A stretch of 64,000 nucleotides of DNA from an uncultured Bacteroidales bacterium. Lineage in GTDB: Bacteria > Bacteroidota > Bacteroidia > Bacteroidales > Paludibacteraceae. The position numbers were made by a program, and so were the translations under genes. Below are positions 1-8,946 of this stretch, in pieces (within the stretch, counting starts at the first letter, position 1; the number at the start of each line of letters is the position of its first letter). The notes under the pieces were generated by a model. That model saw nothing but the letters and a program-made list of their open reading frames with translations. It was not told the DNA's origin and ran no database searches. Location of the stretch: positions 38,012-102,011 of the forward strand of contig CASDOZ010000009.1 in assembly GCA_949282265.1 (NCBI GenBank), read 5' to 3'.

Positions 1-54
1 GAACCGCTTGATTACGAATTTGTACAAAGGCAGACACGTAATTATAAAGCATAA
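1..54 (+). CDS. frdA: Fumarate reductase/succinate dehydrogenase flavoprotein subunit, C-terminal end only
   Basis: The first 17 codons read in frame into a TAA at 52-54 and give a tail with the residues [17 protein letters not shown]. This is the kind of short basic and aromatic C-terminus seen on Bacteroidales FrdA/SdhA. It sits 26 bp before frdB, in the usual frdCAB order. The protein would carry the FAD and the fumarate/succinate active site of the membrane-bound complex, but that part lies outside the window. The call rests mainly on position; the fragment alone is too short to prove the family. Confidence 0.7.
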   Translation, partial: EPLDYEFVQRQTRNYKA

Positions 55-80
55 GACAAACTCAAAACTATCAACAAATT

Positions 81-836
81 ATGGAAAAAACAATAAATAT
101 CAAGGTGAAAGTCTGGCGTCAGGCTGGCCCGAAAGCAAAAGGCCATTTTGAGACTTTCGAATTAAACAATATTTCCACAGACAGTTCTTTTCTGGAAATG
201 ATTGACGTGCTGAATGAAAAGTTGATCAGTGAACGTCGCGAGCCGATTGCGTTCGACCACGACTGCCGTGAGGGTATTTGCGGTATGTGCTCGCTGTATA
301 TCAATGGCCATCCGCACGGTCCAGACGATGAAATCACGACGTGCCAGTTGCACATGCGCAAGTTCAAAGATGGTGAAACCATTACCATAGAGCCGTGGCG
401 TTCCGCAGCTTTCCCCGTGATTAAAGATTTGATGGTGGATCGTCGTGCATTTGATAAAATCATTCAGGCTGGCGGGTTTATTTCTGTGAACACGGGAGGA
501 GTTCCTGATGCGAATGCAATTCCAATTCCCAAGAAAAATGCCGATTTGGCCATGGATGCGGCATCCTGCATCGGATGCGGCGCATGTGTGGCTGCTTGCA
601 AAAACGGTTCTGCCATGCTGTTTGTTTCGGCCAAGGTGAGCCAGTTGGCTTTGTTGCCTCAAGGGCAGGTTGAAGCAGCGCGCCGTGCCAAAGCCATGGT
701 GGCCAAAATGGATGAACTTGGATTCGGCAACTGCACAAATACGGGAGCATGCGCAGCAGAATGTCCCAAAGGTGTCAAACTGAGCAATATAGCCCGTTTG
801 AACCGCGAATACCTGTGTGCCAAGTTAAAAGACTAA
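81..836 (+). CDS. frdB: Fumarate reductase/succinate dehydrogenase iron-sulfur subunit
   Basis: A 251-residue electron-transfer subunit that links the quinone-side cytochrome b to the flavoprotein. The N-terminal plant-type ferredoxin domain shows CREGICGMC with a downstream Cys (about residues 62-87) for the [2Fe-2S] cluster. The C-terminal half shows [11 protein letters not shown] (about 162-172) and [11 protein letters not shown] (about 218-228) for the 4Fe-4S and 3Fe-4S clusters. Length and cysteine spacing match the Bacteroidales family, where the complex mainly reduces fumarate during anaerobic succinate/propionate formation. It follows the frdA tail by 26 bp and is closed by a terminator at 857-888, so it is the last gene of its operon. 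Confidence 0.95.
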   Translation: MEKTINIKVKVWRQAGPKAKGHFETFELNNISTDSSFLEMIDVLNEKLISERREPIAFDHDCREGICGMCSLYINGHPHGPDDEITTCQLHMRKFKDGETITIEPWRSAAFPVIKDLMVDRRAFDKIIQAGGFISVNTGGVPDANAIPIPKKNADLAMDAASCIGCGACVAACKNGSAMLFVSAKVSQLALLPQGQVEAARRAKAMVAKMDELGFGNCTNTGACAAECPKGVKLSNIARLNREYLCAKLKD

Positions 837-856
837 TGTTCCTTCATAAGTAAAGA

Positions 857-888
857 ATCCCCGCCGGGAACGACGGGGATTTTTTTTT
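857..888 (+). terminator. Intrinsic terminator after frdB
   Basis: ATCCCCG (857-863) pairs with CGGGGAT (874-880) and is followed directly by a run of nine T. It closes the frd operon and lies just before the start of the DUF454 gene. Confidence 0.85.
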
Positions 889-899
889 GTTGTTTGTAC

Positions 900-1310
900 A
901 TGCATAAGATTATTTTCGTTATTGTTGGCACGGTTTCGCTGTTTCTGGGAGTCTTAGGGATTTTCCTGCCAATTTTGCCGACAACACCCTTTTTGTTGCT
1001 GACTGCGTTTTGTTACATGCGCGGTTCCCGCACTTTGTATGACAAGCTCATGCGGCACGAACATTTGGGGGCATACATAAGGAATTTCCAGGAGCATAAA
1101 GCCATTCCACTTCGTGTCAAAATAATTTCCATCACTGTTTTGTGGCTGACGATAATTTGTTCGGCGTTTTTCTATCTTGAAAACATCTGGTTGCGCATAT
1201 TGCTGATAGCCATAGCCATAGGTGTTACTATCCATATCTTGTCATATCGTACACTTGGGAAACCGTCGTCAGAAAATGGCGATACGGCTGGAAAAAAGAA
1301 CGCAAAATAG
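900..1310 (+). CDS. DUF454 (YbaN-type) small membrane protein
   Basis: A 136-residue inner-membrane protein. It begins with a helix around IIFVIVGTVSLFLGVLG, then the family signature LPTTPFLLLTAFCYMRGS, then two more hydrophobic segments (about residues 73-90 and 95-112). This matches the YbaN/DUF454 family, whose function is not established. An in-frame TTG at 894 would add two residues; the ATG at 900 is preferred. The hydrophilic C-terminus is Lys/Gly rich. The gene stands alone between the frdB terminator and the promoter of the DUF177 operon. Confidence 0.8.
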   Translation: MHKIIFVIVGTVSLFLGVLGIFLPILPTTPFLLLTAFCYMRGSRTLYDKLMRHEHLGAYIRNFQEHKAIPLRVKIISITVLWLTIICSAFFYLENIWLRILLIAIAIGVTIHILSYRTLGKPSSENGDTAGKKNAK

Positions 1311-1328
1311 AAAAATATCAGAAAAACT

Positions 1329-1358
1329 TTTGTAATCATTCTTTTTTTTGTACCTTTG
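1329..1358 (+). promoter_or_regulatory. Bacteroidota-type promoter of the DUF177-rpmF-fabH cluster
   Basis: TTTG at 1329-1332 and TACCTTTG at 1351-1358 are separated by 18 bp. This fits the -33 TTTG / -7 TAnnTTTG pattern used by the Bacteroidota primary sigma factor. The predicted start point lies about 17 bp before the ATG at 1382. Confidence 0.7.
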
Positions 1359-1381
1359 CGCGGCTTTAAAGAAACCTTGGA

Positions 1382-1945
1382 ATGTCAAAATTTGAGTCTT
1401 ATAACATAGATTTGAAACAATTGGCGGCGGGGACGCATCTTTTTGAGTATAAACTGGATGACGATTATTTCAGCAAAATAGATAGTCCGGAGGTCCAAAA
1501 AGGGAATTTGACAGCCAAAGTCAAAATAACGACGGTCCAAGATTTTTTTACAGTGCTCTTTGAAGTCAATGGAATGATTTTTGTCCCATGCGACCGTTGT
1601 CTGGACGATATGGAGTTGTCTGTTGCGGCGAAGGACACCTTGCAGGTGAAATTCGGTGCCGACTATGGGGAAGAAGGTGATGTGATGCTTGTTCCTGAAA
1701 ATGATGGAACTTTAAATGTATCTTGGTTCCTTTATGAGATGATAGTATTGGCTATTCCGATAAAACATGTACATGCGCCCGGCATGTGTAATAAAGCCAT
1801 GGCTGCTAAGTTGAAAAAACATATGGCACCAATGACGCTTGATGAAAATGACATTGATTTTGATGATAACGGAAACAATGAAGTAGAAAGGACGATAGAT
1901 CCGCGTTGGAATGGATTGTTAGATGTCCTAAATGATGAAGAATAA
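1382..1945 (+). CDS. DUF177 (YceD-like) protein upstream of rpmF
   Basis: A 187-residue protein of the YceD/DUF177 family. Members are almost always encoded directly before rpmF and are linked to 23S rRNA and large-subunit accumulation. The core CDRCLDD motif (about residues 71-77) and a later APGMC cysteine resemble the metal-type cysteines of the family. An Asp/Asn-rich segment (DENDIDFDDNGNNEVE) and the RWNGLLDVL ending are typical of Bacteroidales members. It is the first gene of the DUF177-rpmF-fabH cluster, 59 bp before rpmF, and has its own promoter at 1329-1358. Confidence 0.9.
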   Translation: MSKFESYNIDLKQLAAGTHLFEYKLDDDYFSKIDSPEVQKGNLTAKVKITTVQDFFTVLFEVNGMIFVPCDRCLDDMELSVAAKDTLQVKFGADYGEEGDVMLVPENDGTLNVSWFLYEMIVLAIPIKHVHAPGMCNKAMAAKLKKHMAPMTLDENDIDFDDNGNNEVERTIDPRWNGLLDVLNDEE

Positions 1946-2004
1946 GCAACAACTAACTGCAAATAAATCGGTTAGCAATTTATATAACTTAATACATAAA
2001 TAAA

Positions 2005-2190
2005 ATGGCACATCCTAAACGAAAACATTCTCATCAGAGAACAGCAAAGAGAAGAACCCATGACAAAGCAGTGGCACCTACTTTGGCTGTATGTCCAAAT
2101 TGCGGTGCAACACATATTTATCATACCGTATGTGGCGAGTGTGGGTATTACAGAGGTAAGTTAGCTATTGAAAATTTGGCTACTGCTTAA
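2005..2190 (+). CDS. rpmF: Ribosomal protein bL32
   Basis: A 61-residue, strongly basic protein beginning MAHPKRKHSHQRTAKRR. It carries a zinc ribbon made of CPNC (about residues 31-34) and CGEC (about 44-47), so this is the zinc-binding form of L32. It is a structural protein of the large ribosomal subunit. It sits between DUF177 and fabH as in many bacteria, and a hairpin after its stop may reduce readthrough into fabH. Confidence 0.97.
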   Translation: MAHPKRKHSHQRTAKRRTHDKAVAPTLAVCPNCGATHIYHTVCGECGYYRGKLAIENLATA

Positions 2191-2208
2191 ATTAAAGCAG
2201 ACATTATC

Positions 2209-2240
2209 AAGCCCTAAACTTCAATTTAGGGCTTAATTTT
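2209..2240 (+). terminator. Hairpin with T-run between rpmF and fabH
   Basis: AAGCCCTAAA (2209-2218) pairs perfectly with TTTAGGGCTT (2225-2234) around a 6-nt loop and is followed by AATTTTT. It could end the rpmF message or act as a partial terminator that sets fabH level below that of rpmF. Confidence 0.75.
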
Positions 2241-2259
2241 TCAACAAAACAGAACGATA

Positions 2260-3255
2260 ATGATGACTAATATCAAATCCGTAATCAAAGGAATCGGAGG
2301 ATACGTTCCCGATTATATTTTGACCAATGATGAATTGAGCCGGATGGTAAATACAAGCGATGAGTGGATTACAACACGTGTCGGAATTAAAGAGCGCCAT
2401 CTATTAAAAGACCCACATCTGGGGACATCTTATCTGGGAATCAAAGCTGTTGAGGATTTGTTAGAAAGAACTGCTACCAAACCGGAAGATATTGATTTGG
2501 TGATTTGTGCGACTTCGACTGCAGATAATGCATTTCCTTCCACTGCTTCGAAAATAGCTTATGGCTGCAATCTGAAAAATGCATTTGCATTTGATATTCA
2601 GGCAGCTTGTTCTGGTTTTATAACCGGCTTGACGATTGCTGATGGATATATAAAAAGTGGACAATGTAAAAAAATCATTGTTCTTGGAGCCGAGAAAATG
2701 TCAGCTATTGTTGATTATCAACAACGTGAGACATGTCCTCTTTTTGGAGATGGGGCCGGTGCCGCGCTTATAGAAGGTACAACCGAAGATGTGGGCATTA
2801 TTGATTATATCATGCACACGGATGGAGTGGGTTATCCTCATCTCCACATGAAATCAGGCGGTTCTATCAGTCCGGCTTCGCACGAAACAGTGGATAGACG
2901 TGAACATTATGTGTATCAGGAGGGTGCACATGTGTTTAAACATGCTGTTTCGGATATGTCGAATGTTTGTCGGGAGATTTTGAAGAAGAATAATTTGACA
3001 GTGGCAGATGTGGATTGGTTAGTACCTCATCAAGCCAATATGCGTATCATTGAGGCCGTTGCCCGTTTGACGGAGATTCCGACTGACCATGTGATCATCA
3101 ATATCCAGAAGTATGGAAATACATCTGCTGCAAGTATTCCCCTGAGCTTGTGGGACAACCAGGACAAACTGAAAAAAGGTGACAAAATCATATTGACATC
3201 ATTCGGTGCTGGATTTATCTGGGGAGCCATTTATTTGAAATGGGCTATAGAATAA
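2260..3255 (+). CDS. fabH: 3-oxoacyl-ACP synthase III (KAS III)
   Basis: A 331-residue condensing enzyme that joins acetyl- or branched acyl-CoA to malonyl-ACP to start fatty-acid synthesis. The Cys-His-Asn triad is visible: C117 in AACSGF, H257 in VPHQANMR and N287 in YGNTSAAS. The N-terminal GIGGYVPDYILTN and the WITTRVGIKER segment are standard. Position after rpmF is the classic arrangement. In other Bacteroidales I would expect era and der next; here a pseudouridine synthase follows by 18 bp. The start ATG ATG leaves a choice between two adjacent Met codons. Confidence 0.96.
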   Translation: MMTNIKSVIKGIGGYVPDYILTNDELSRMVNTSDEWITTRVGIKERHLLKDPHLGTSYLGIKAVEDLLERTATKPEDIDLVICATSTADNAFPSTASKIAYGCNLKNAFAFDIQAACSGFITGLTIADGYIKSGQCKKIIVLGAEKMSAIVDYQQRETCPLFGDGAGAALIEGTTEDVGIIDYIMHTDGVGYPHLHMKSGGSISPASHETVDRREHYVYQEGAHVFKHAVSDMSNVCREILKKNNLTVADVDWLVPHQANMRIIEAVARLTEIPTDHVIINIQKYGNTSAASIPLSLWDNQDKLKKGDKIILTSFGAGFIWGAIYLKWAIE

Positions 3256-3273
3256 ATAAATAGACTAAACAAC

Positions 3274-4443
3274 ATGTTAGACAATTCAAAAGGGCAAGAT
3301 TCTTCGGGAGGAAGAAGCTATGCCGACCGTGACGGTAAGAAGAGCGGACGTGCGAGGGTTAAAATAACTAGACAAAATGAGCCGATATACAGATCGGACA
3401 GGCCAACAGCACCCTCGTCGAATCGTAATTATGCAACAAATGGGGATGAACGTCCTAAACGCTACAACCGGTTTGACAACCGAAGCGATGGGGACAGATA
3501 TGATCCTCGTAAAAAAAAGGAACGGAATGAATCGTACTCATTCAACAGCAGACGGAATGAATACGGGGACTTTGACGGAGTGCGTGATGTGAAGTTCGAC
3601 CGGCCGCGTGGCGGAAACTACCGCAACAACGACAACAGGCGTCCGCACATGCCGCGTAGCGGAAATTATGACCCGAATTTCGCACCCCAAAGACCAGTTG
3701 AATACAAACGCGAGATAGATCCTGACAAGCCGGTACGGCTGAATAAATTTCTGGCCAATGCCGGAATCTGTTCACGTCGTGAGGCAGATGAATTCATTCA
3801 GGCAGGCGTCATAACAGTCAATGATGTTGTGGTAACGGAGCTGGGAACCAAAGTCTTGCCAACAGACAAGGTGATGTTCCATAACCAGCCGGTGCGTTCA
3901 GAACGGAAAGTGTATCTGCTTTTGAACAAACCCAAGGATTGCGTAACGACAACCGAAGATACGCATGCACGCAAAACAGTACTTGATTTGGTGAAAAATG
4001 CATGCAGCGAGCGAATCTATCCGGTAGGACGTCTGGACCGGAATACAACGGGAGTCCTGTTGCTTACGAACGATGGCGACTTGGCGGCAAAGCTGACTCA
4101 CCCGAAGTTTGAGAAGAAAAAAATCTATCATGCAGTTCTGGATAAGGACTTGAGCATGGAAGCTTACAATACATTGATGTCGGGTGTCATGCTGGATGAT
4201 GAACTGGTCAAGGCAGATGCTATTGAGTTCATCAAGGAGAATGACCTGAAACAGGTCGGCATAGAAATCCACTCGGGACAAAACCGCGTTATACGGCGCA
4301 TGTTCGAGAAAGTGGGCTATAAGGTACTGCGGCTTGACCGTGTCTTCTTTGCCGGATTGACCAAGAAAAATCTTCCTCGAGGCAAATACCGTTTCCTGAG
4401 CCAGAAGGAAGTGAATATGTTGTTGATGGGAGCTTTTGAATAA
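3274..4443 (+). CDS. RsuA/RluB-type pseudouridine synthase with a long disordered N-terminus
   Basis: A 389-residue rRNA-modifying enzyme. Residues 1-150 are a low-complexity tail rich in Arg, Asn, Asp, Gly and Tyr, likely an RNA-contacting disordered region common in Bacteroidota homologues. An S4 RNA-binding domain follows (about 154-200, VRLNKFLANAGICSRREA). The catalytic domain has D255 in GRLDRNTTGVLLLTNDG, and the C-terminal IHSGQNRVIRRMFEKVGY motif is typical of the RsuA/RluB/RluE/RluF group. Whether the target is 23S or 16S rRNA cannot be told from sequence alone. It lies 18 bp after fabH and 9 bp before ddh. Confidence 0.9.
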   Translation: MLDNSKGQDSSGGRSYADRDGKKSGRARVKITRQNEPIYRSDRPTAPSSNRNYATNGDERPKRYNRFDNRSDGDRYDPRKKKERNESYSFNSRRNEYGDFDGVRDVKFDRPRGGNYRNNDNRRPHMPRSGNYDPNFAPQRPVEYKREIDPDKPVRLNKFLANAGICSRREADEFIQAGVITVNDVVVTELGTKVLPTDKVMFHNQPVRSERKVYLLLNKPKDCVTTTEDTHARKTVLDLVKNACSERIYPVGRLDRNTTGVLLLTNDGDLAAKLTHPKFEKKKIYHAVLDKDLSMEAYNTLMSGVMLDDELVKADAIEFIKENDLKQVGIEIHSGQNRVIRRMFEKVGYKVLRLDRVFFAGLTKKNLPRGKYRFLSQKEVNMLLMGAFE

Positions 4444-4452
4444 ACAAGGAAT

Positions 4453-5352
4453 ATGAAGAAAATTAGAGCTGCCGTAGTTGGATACGGAAATATCGGTAAA
4501 TTTACATTGGAAGCACTGGAAGCTGCTCCCGATTTTGAAGTGGCAGGTATCGTTCGCAGGAATGGTGATGCCAATAAACCGGCAGAATTGGCTGACTATC
4601 CGGTGGTAAGGAACATTAAAGAACTGAAAGATGTGGATGTGGCCATTCTGGCAACTCCGACCCGTAGCGTAGAAAAATATGCCAAGGAAATTCTGGCACT
4701 GGGTATCAATACAGTAGACAGCTTTGACATCCATACGCAGATTACCTCTCTGCGTCGCTCGTTGGACGAAACCGCCAAAGCATGCAAGGCCGTATCTATT
4801 ATTTCTGCCGGCTGGGATCCGGGAAGCGATTCAGTCGTCCGCACCTTGCTGGAAGCTATCGCACCGAAAGGAATTACATACACAAACTTCGGTCCGGGCC
4901 GTAGCATGGGGCATTCAGTAGCAGTACGTGCCATTCCCGGTGTGAAGGATGCTTTATCCATGACTATTCCGGTAGGTACAGGTATTCACCGTCGTATGGT
5001 ATATGTAGAACTGGAAGAAGGAGCCGATTTCAAGACGGTAGAAGCGGCTATCAAGTCGGATGCATATTTCGTGAACGATGAAACTCATGTTATCCAGGTT
5101 CCTTGTGTTGACGATTTGAATGATGTAGGCCATGGAGTAAATCTGGTTCGTAAGGGTGTTTCCGGAAAAACTCACAACCAGCTGTTCGAATTTGATATGA
5201 AAATCAACAATCCGGCATTGACTGCACAGGTTCTGGTATGTGTGGCCCGTGCTTCCATGAAACAGCAGCCAGGTTGCTACACCATGATTGAAATTCCGGT
5301 AATCGATTTGCTGGAAGGCGACCGTGAAGAACTGATTGCTCATCTGGTTTGA
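4453..5352 (+). CDS. ddh: meso-diaminopimelate D-dehydrogenase
   Basis: A 299-residue NADPH-dependent enzyme that aminates L-tetrahydrodipicolinate straight to meso-diaminopimelate. This gives a one-step route to lysine and the peptidoglycan cross-linking amino acid. The Rossmann GYGNIG motif lies at residues 10-15, and the substrate-side block AGWDPGSDSVVRTL is characteristic. It is slightly shorter than the Corynebacterium enzyme but matches the Bacteroidales length. It begins 9 bp after the pseudouridine synthase, so it is probably co-transcribed. A weak hairpin (5381-5387 with 5407-5413) follows. Confidence 0.92.
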   Translation: MKKIRAAVVGYGNIGKFTLEALEAAPDFEVAGIVRRNGDANKPAELADYPVVRNIKELKDVDVAILATPTRSVEKYAKEILALGINTVDSFDIHTQITSLRRSLDETAKACKAVSIISAGWDPGSDSVVRTLLEAIAPKGITYTNFGPGRSMGHSVAVRAIPGVKDALSMTIPVGTGIHRRMVYVELEEGADFKTVEAAIKSDAYFVNDETHVIQVPCVDDLNDVGHGVNLVRKGVSGKTHNQLFEFDMKINNPALTAQVLVCVARASMKQQPGCYTMIEIPVIDLLEGDREELIAHLV

Positions 5353-5474
5353 TTTCCAATATTTTTGATTTGTGATAGGGCAAGGCTGCTTTCCGTGTTG
5401 GGAGGTAGCCTTGTCTTATTCGTTTGTCTGCCGGTGTGGCAATTTTTCGGATTATATCGCGTTATTGATTAATT

Positions 5475-8249
5475 ATGAAACGATTTCTTTTTTCTGTGTT
5501 TTTGTCCTGCGTGTGCGGATTAAGCGTTTTTGCCGCACGTTTGAGTCCGGATGCACAAATCAGCCTGATTACCTGCACACCGGGTAATGCCTTATACACC
5601 ATGTTCGGACATACGGCCATACGTGTTTTTGATCCGGCGGTTCCGACAGATGTCGTTTTCAACTATGGAATGTTCAGTTTTTATGCTGATCATTTTTACA
5701 GCCGTTTCGTAAAAGGAGAAACGGATTATGAGTTGGGAATCAACTCCATGAATTCATTCAGGCAGGAATACGCGGCAAACGGACGTGCTGTTTATGAACA
5801 GGTGCTGAATCTGACGCAAAATGAAAAAGAGGCTTTGCTGGATGCTCTTCTGGTGAATTACCGGCCGGAAAACCGTGTGTACCGTTATAATTTCGTATAT
5901 GACAATTGTGCAACAAGGCCCTATTATCTGATAAAGGAAAGCTTGCAAGGAACATTGGAAGCACCGGACTTTGCAGCCCGGCGGGATACTTATCGTCATA
6001 TCATAGATCACTATACGGGCAGCACATCCTGGGCCGCGTTCGGCATAAACCTGATATTCGGTAAAGATGCAGACCGGATAATGACAACTGAACAACGGTT
6101 GTTCTTGCCGGAAGAACTGATGAATTTTGTCTCGGAGGCGACCATACAAAATGGCACCGCAAAGAAGAAACTGGTTGATTGGGAACAGACCGGCGTGTTT
6201 CAGGTGCCGGAGTGTGGCGGAATTGGCATGCCGCAAATTGTCGTGATTCTTGTCGTCTTGTTTACCATCCTGCTGTCAATATGGGATTTGCGTCGTGGCA
6301 AGATAGCCTGGTGGTATGATGCATTGTGCTTTTTGTTGTATGGTTTGTTGGGAACGCTCATGTTTTACCTGTCGTTCGTGTCGTTGCACCCGCTTGTCAA
6401 GCACAATTTCAACTTGCTGCTTCTGAACCCGCTTATGTTCATTCCTTTTGTGCTGTGCCTTTTCGGCAAGGGAAGGAAAATACTGGCCCGCATACATTGG
6501 ATATTTCTTGCTTATTATATGCTGTCGTTGGTTGTGTGGCTCTGTTCCGGGCAGACGAAACATGCTTTTGCATGGATAGTTGTGGCTCATCTGTTACGGA
6601 TAGTCTTTGTCTGGCATACACCACGGAAAATCCGTAGTTCATTCTCCCGGACATCCAAGGCTTTGGTTGTCATGGCTGTTGCATGCCTTTTTCCTGTTAT
6701 TGCAACGGCGCAGGCTACACAGTCGGTTCCGCGCTTGTTGGTCACAGTGGTTGTTGATGGCTTGCAACGTCAGAATCTGGAACGCCTCGAACATTATCTG
6801 GGGCAGGGTGGACTGCGCACATTGTTGCAGGAAGGTTCGTGTTTCTCTTATGTCTGTTTTCCGCAAACCGTGAACGGAGGCGTGGAAACTGTTGCAACCA
6901 TCTGTACCGGTACGGTGCCTTATTATCATGGAATCATGGGAGATTTTGTGTTTTGCCCGCAGGAACGTTCCGTGCACCATAGCCTGACTGCCGGTGAACA
7001 TAGCGGAATAGGAACGGATGAAGACATGTCACCGAAAAATCTGCTGGCTACTACATTCGCGGATGAACTGAAACTGGCCTATGGAAAGGAATGCAAAATA
7101 TATGCAGTAGGAGTAGATGCAGCGGAAACGGTTGTGCTGGCCGGACATAATGCAAACGCCGTGGCATGGCTGGATGACAAGGAACTGCGATGGGCAAGTA
7201 CCAATTGTTATGCGGAAGGCCTTCCTGCGTCTGCGGATGAAATGAACATGAATGGCCGATTCATGCAGATGGCAGGGCGTGAGTGGACTCCGCGTATGGA
7301 TTGCAGCCTCTATCTGTCGCCAACGGAAAAGGAATTGAAGAATGGATTCGCTTACCAGCCGCTGCAACAACAGGGCAATGCGGATGCACCCATCCTGAAA
7401 AAGACTCCGTCGGCCAACGCCCTTGTTATCGAACTGGCTTTGAAAATTCTGGAGCAGGAACATTTGGGCGATGATTTGAAACCGGACATGCTAATGCTGC
7501 ATCTGACAACGGAAACACCTGCCGGAACGGGTGATATGATTGCTACGGCAGAGCAGGAAGATATGTACATGCGTCTGAATCAGGATCTGGGCCTTTTCCT
7601 GGACCAGCTTGTCAAACGTGTCGGAAAGGATAATTTGTTGGTCGCTCTGGTCGGTAAACCCAATGCCGGCTATGGAACTGCCAGGCTCGAAACAAATGGT
7701 ATCCCGGCCGGATATTTCAATACGGAACGTTCCGCCGCCTTGATTAATACGTATTTAATGGCTTTATACGGACATGAGCGTTGGATTGATGGCTGTTATG
7801 ACAATCATATTTATCTGAACCGCATATTGATTGAACAACGTAAAATGGACCTGGAGAAAATACAGGAGCAGGTTGCCTGTTTCTTGATGGAATTCGAGGG
7901 TGTGCAGACTGCCTATACGGTTTCACAATTGCGTGCATTGGCTCCGGACGAATTGGACAGGAGTAATAAATTGCAGAATTCCTGCCATATAAGAACGTGC
8001 GGCGATGTGATGTTTACGCTCCAGCCGGGCTGGGTCGTTGCTGATGAACAGAACCGGCCAATTGACCGCATACAGGAAATGAACCCTACCGTACCGCTTT
8101 TTTTGTGGGGAATGAATGTCGGAAACCGTCGTGTGGATGATATGATTTCGGCCACGGAGATTGCTCCTTATCTGTGTCGTCGCATGTCCGTTCCTTTTCC
8201 GAATGCTTGTCTTGGTCAGGAGAGCATAACAGACGGCACGCGGCAGTGA
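5475..8249 (+). CDS. DUF4105 (Lnb N-terminal) - membrane - alkaline-phosphatase-fold fusion protein
   Basis: A 924-residue envelope protein. After a signal peptide (1-20) comes a DUF4105/Lnb-N domain (about 25-250) with PGNALYTMFGHTAIRVFDP and YDNCATRPYYL. Five hydrophobic segments follow (about 253-270, 281-300, 316-330, 338-356 and 364-380). Residues 395-414 look like a second signal peptide ending ATAQ-A. From 419 on the protein has an alkaline-phosphatase-superfamily start (LLVTVVVDGL with D428, TVATICTGTVPYYHGIMG). The later superfamily metal ligands (D-x3-H and D-H pairs) are not evident: the matching places read LTTETPAGTG and LVGKPNAGYG. The C-terminal part may therefore not be a working phosphatase. 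No internal stop separates the halves. Confidence 0.8.
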   Translation: MKRFLFSVFLSCVCGLSVFAARLSPDAQISLITCTPGNALYTMFGHTAIRVFDPAVPTDVVFNYGMFSFYADHFYSRFVKGETDYELGINSMNSFRQEYAANGRAVYEQVLNLTQNEKEALLDALLVNYRPENRVYRYNFVYDNCATRPYYLIKESLQGTLEAPDFAARRDTYRHIIDHYTGSTSWAAFGINLIFGKDADRIMTTEQRLFLPEELMNFVSEATIQNGTAKKKLVDWEQTGVFQVPECGGIGMPQIVVILVVLFTILLSIWDLRRGKIAWWYDALCFLLYGLLGTLMFYLSFVSLHPLVKHNFNLLLLNPLMFIPFVLCLFGKGRKILARIHWIFLAYYMLSLVVWLCSGQTKHAFAWIVVAHLLRIVFVWHTPRKIRSSFSRTSKALVVMAVACLFPVIATAQATQSVPRLLVTVVVDGLQRQNLERLEHYLGQGGLRTLLQEGSCFSYVCFPQTVNGGVETVATICTGTVPYYHGIMGDFVFCPQERSVHHSLTAGEHSGIGTDEDMSPKNLLATTFADELKLAYGKECKIYAVGVDAAETVVLAGHNANAVAWLDDKELRWASTNCYAEGLPASADEMNMNGRFMQMAGREWTPRMDCSLYLSPTEKELKNGFAYQPLQQQGNADAPILKKTPSANALVIELALKILEQEHLGDDLKPDMLMLHLTTETPAGTGDMIATAEQEDMYMRLNQDLGLFLDQLVKRVGKDNLLVALVGKPNAGYGTARLETNGIPAGYFNTERSAALINTYLMALYGHERWIDGCYDNHIYLNRILIEQRKMDLEKIQEQVACFLMEFEGVQTAYTVSQLRALAPDELDRSNKLQNSCHIRTCGDVMFTLQPGWVVADEQNRPIDRIQEMNPTVPLFLWGMNVGNRRVDDMISATEIAPYLCRRMSVPFPNACLGQESITDGTRQ

Positions 8250-8269
8250 TTATGAAAATCATGTAAATA

Positions 8270-8303
8270 TAAAAGAGCCGGCAAGGTTTCCTGCCGGCTC
8301 TTT
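8270..8303. terminator. Bidirectional terminator
   Basis: AAAAGAGCCGGCA (8270-8282) pairs perfectly with TGCCGGCTCTTTT (8291-8303) around an 8-nt loop. The A and T tracts on either side let it serve both the fusion gene on the plus strand and rubrerythrin on the minus strand. Confidence 0.9.
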
Positions 8304-8336
8304 TATTGCTGGTACAAAACAGTACCCGGGATTTTC

Positions 8337-8885
8337 TTATTTCTTGAAATAACGGTTGAACAATCCTTCGAAACCTTTGCCATGGCGGGCTTCATCCTTG
8401 GCCATTTCATGTACGGTGTCATGAATGGCATCCAGGTTCAACTCTTTGGCGCGTTTTGCAATGCGCATTTTGTCGGCGCAGGCTCCGCTTTCGGCATTCA
8501 TGCGTTTTTCCAGATTGGTTTTCGTATCCCAAACCACATCGCCAAGCAATTCTGCAAATTTGGCGCAATGTTCGGCTTCTTCCCAGGCATAACGTTTGAA
8601 TGCCTCGGCAATTTCGGGATAGCCCTCGCGGTCGGCCTGGCGGCTCATGGCCAAATACATGCCGACTTCGGTAGCTTCGCCCATGAAGTGAGCATTGAGG
8701 TCCTTGATCATCTCATCATCACAACCTTTGGCTACGCCAATGACGTGTTCCGTTACGAATTCCAGTTGACCCTCAACCAGTTCGGTGAACTTGCTGCCGG
8801 GTACGCCGCATTGCGGGCATTTTACAGGAGGTTCTGTTCCTTCGTGTACATAACCGCACACGCTGCAAATGAATTTCTTAATCAT
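8337..8885 (-). CDS. Rubrerythrin with N-terminal rubredoxin domain
   Basis: A 182-residue peroxide-reducing diiron protein. The rubredoxin-like Fe(Cys)4 domain is at the front (CSVCGY at 7-12, CPQCG at 23-27), followed by a ferritin-like four-helix domain. The diiron ligand motifs are [22 protein letters not shown] and AKDEARHG. In classical rubrerythrin the order is reversed, so this is the reverse-domain type found in anaerobes, which reduces hydrogen peroxide with reducing equivalents from NAD(P)H via partner proteins. It is the last gene of a minus-strand group with a mini-rubredoxin and a Fur/PerR repressor, which supports an oxidative-stress role. Confidence 0.93.
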   Translation of the reverse strand: MIKKFICSVCGYVHEGTEPPVKCPQCGVPGSKFTELVEGQLEFVTEHVIGVAKGCDDEMIKDLNAHFMGEATEVGMYLAMSRQADREGYPEIAEAFKRYAWEEAEHCAKFAELLGDVVWDTKTNLEKRMNAESGACADKMRIAKRAKELNLDAIHDTVHEMAKDEARHGKGFEGLFNRYFKK

Positions 8886-8946
8886 AATCTTAAAACTTTT
8901 AATTGTGAAACTTATGTGTTTTGTGTCGTATAAAAATATCTGATCC

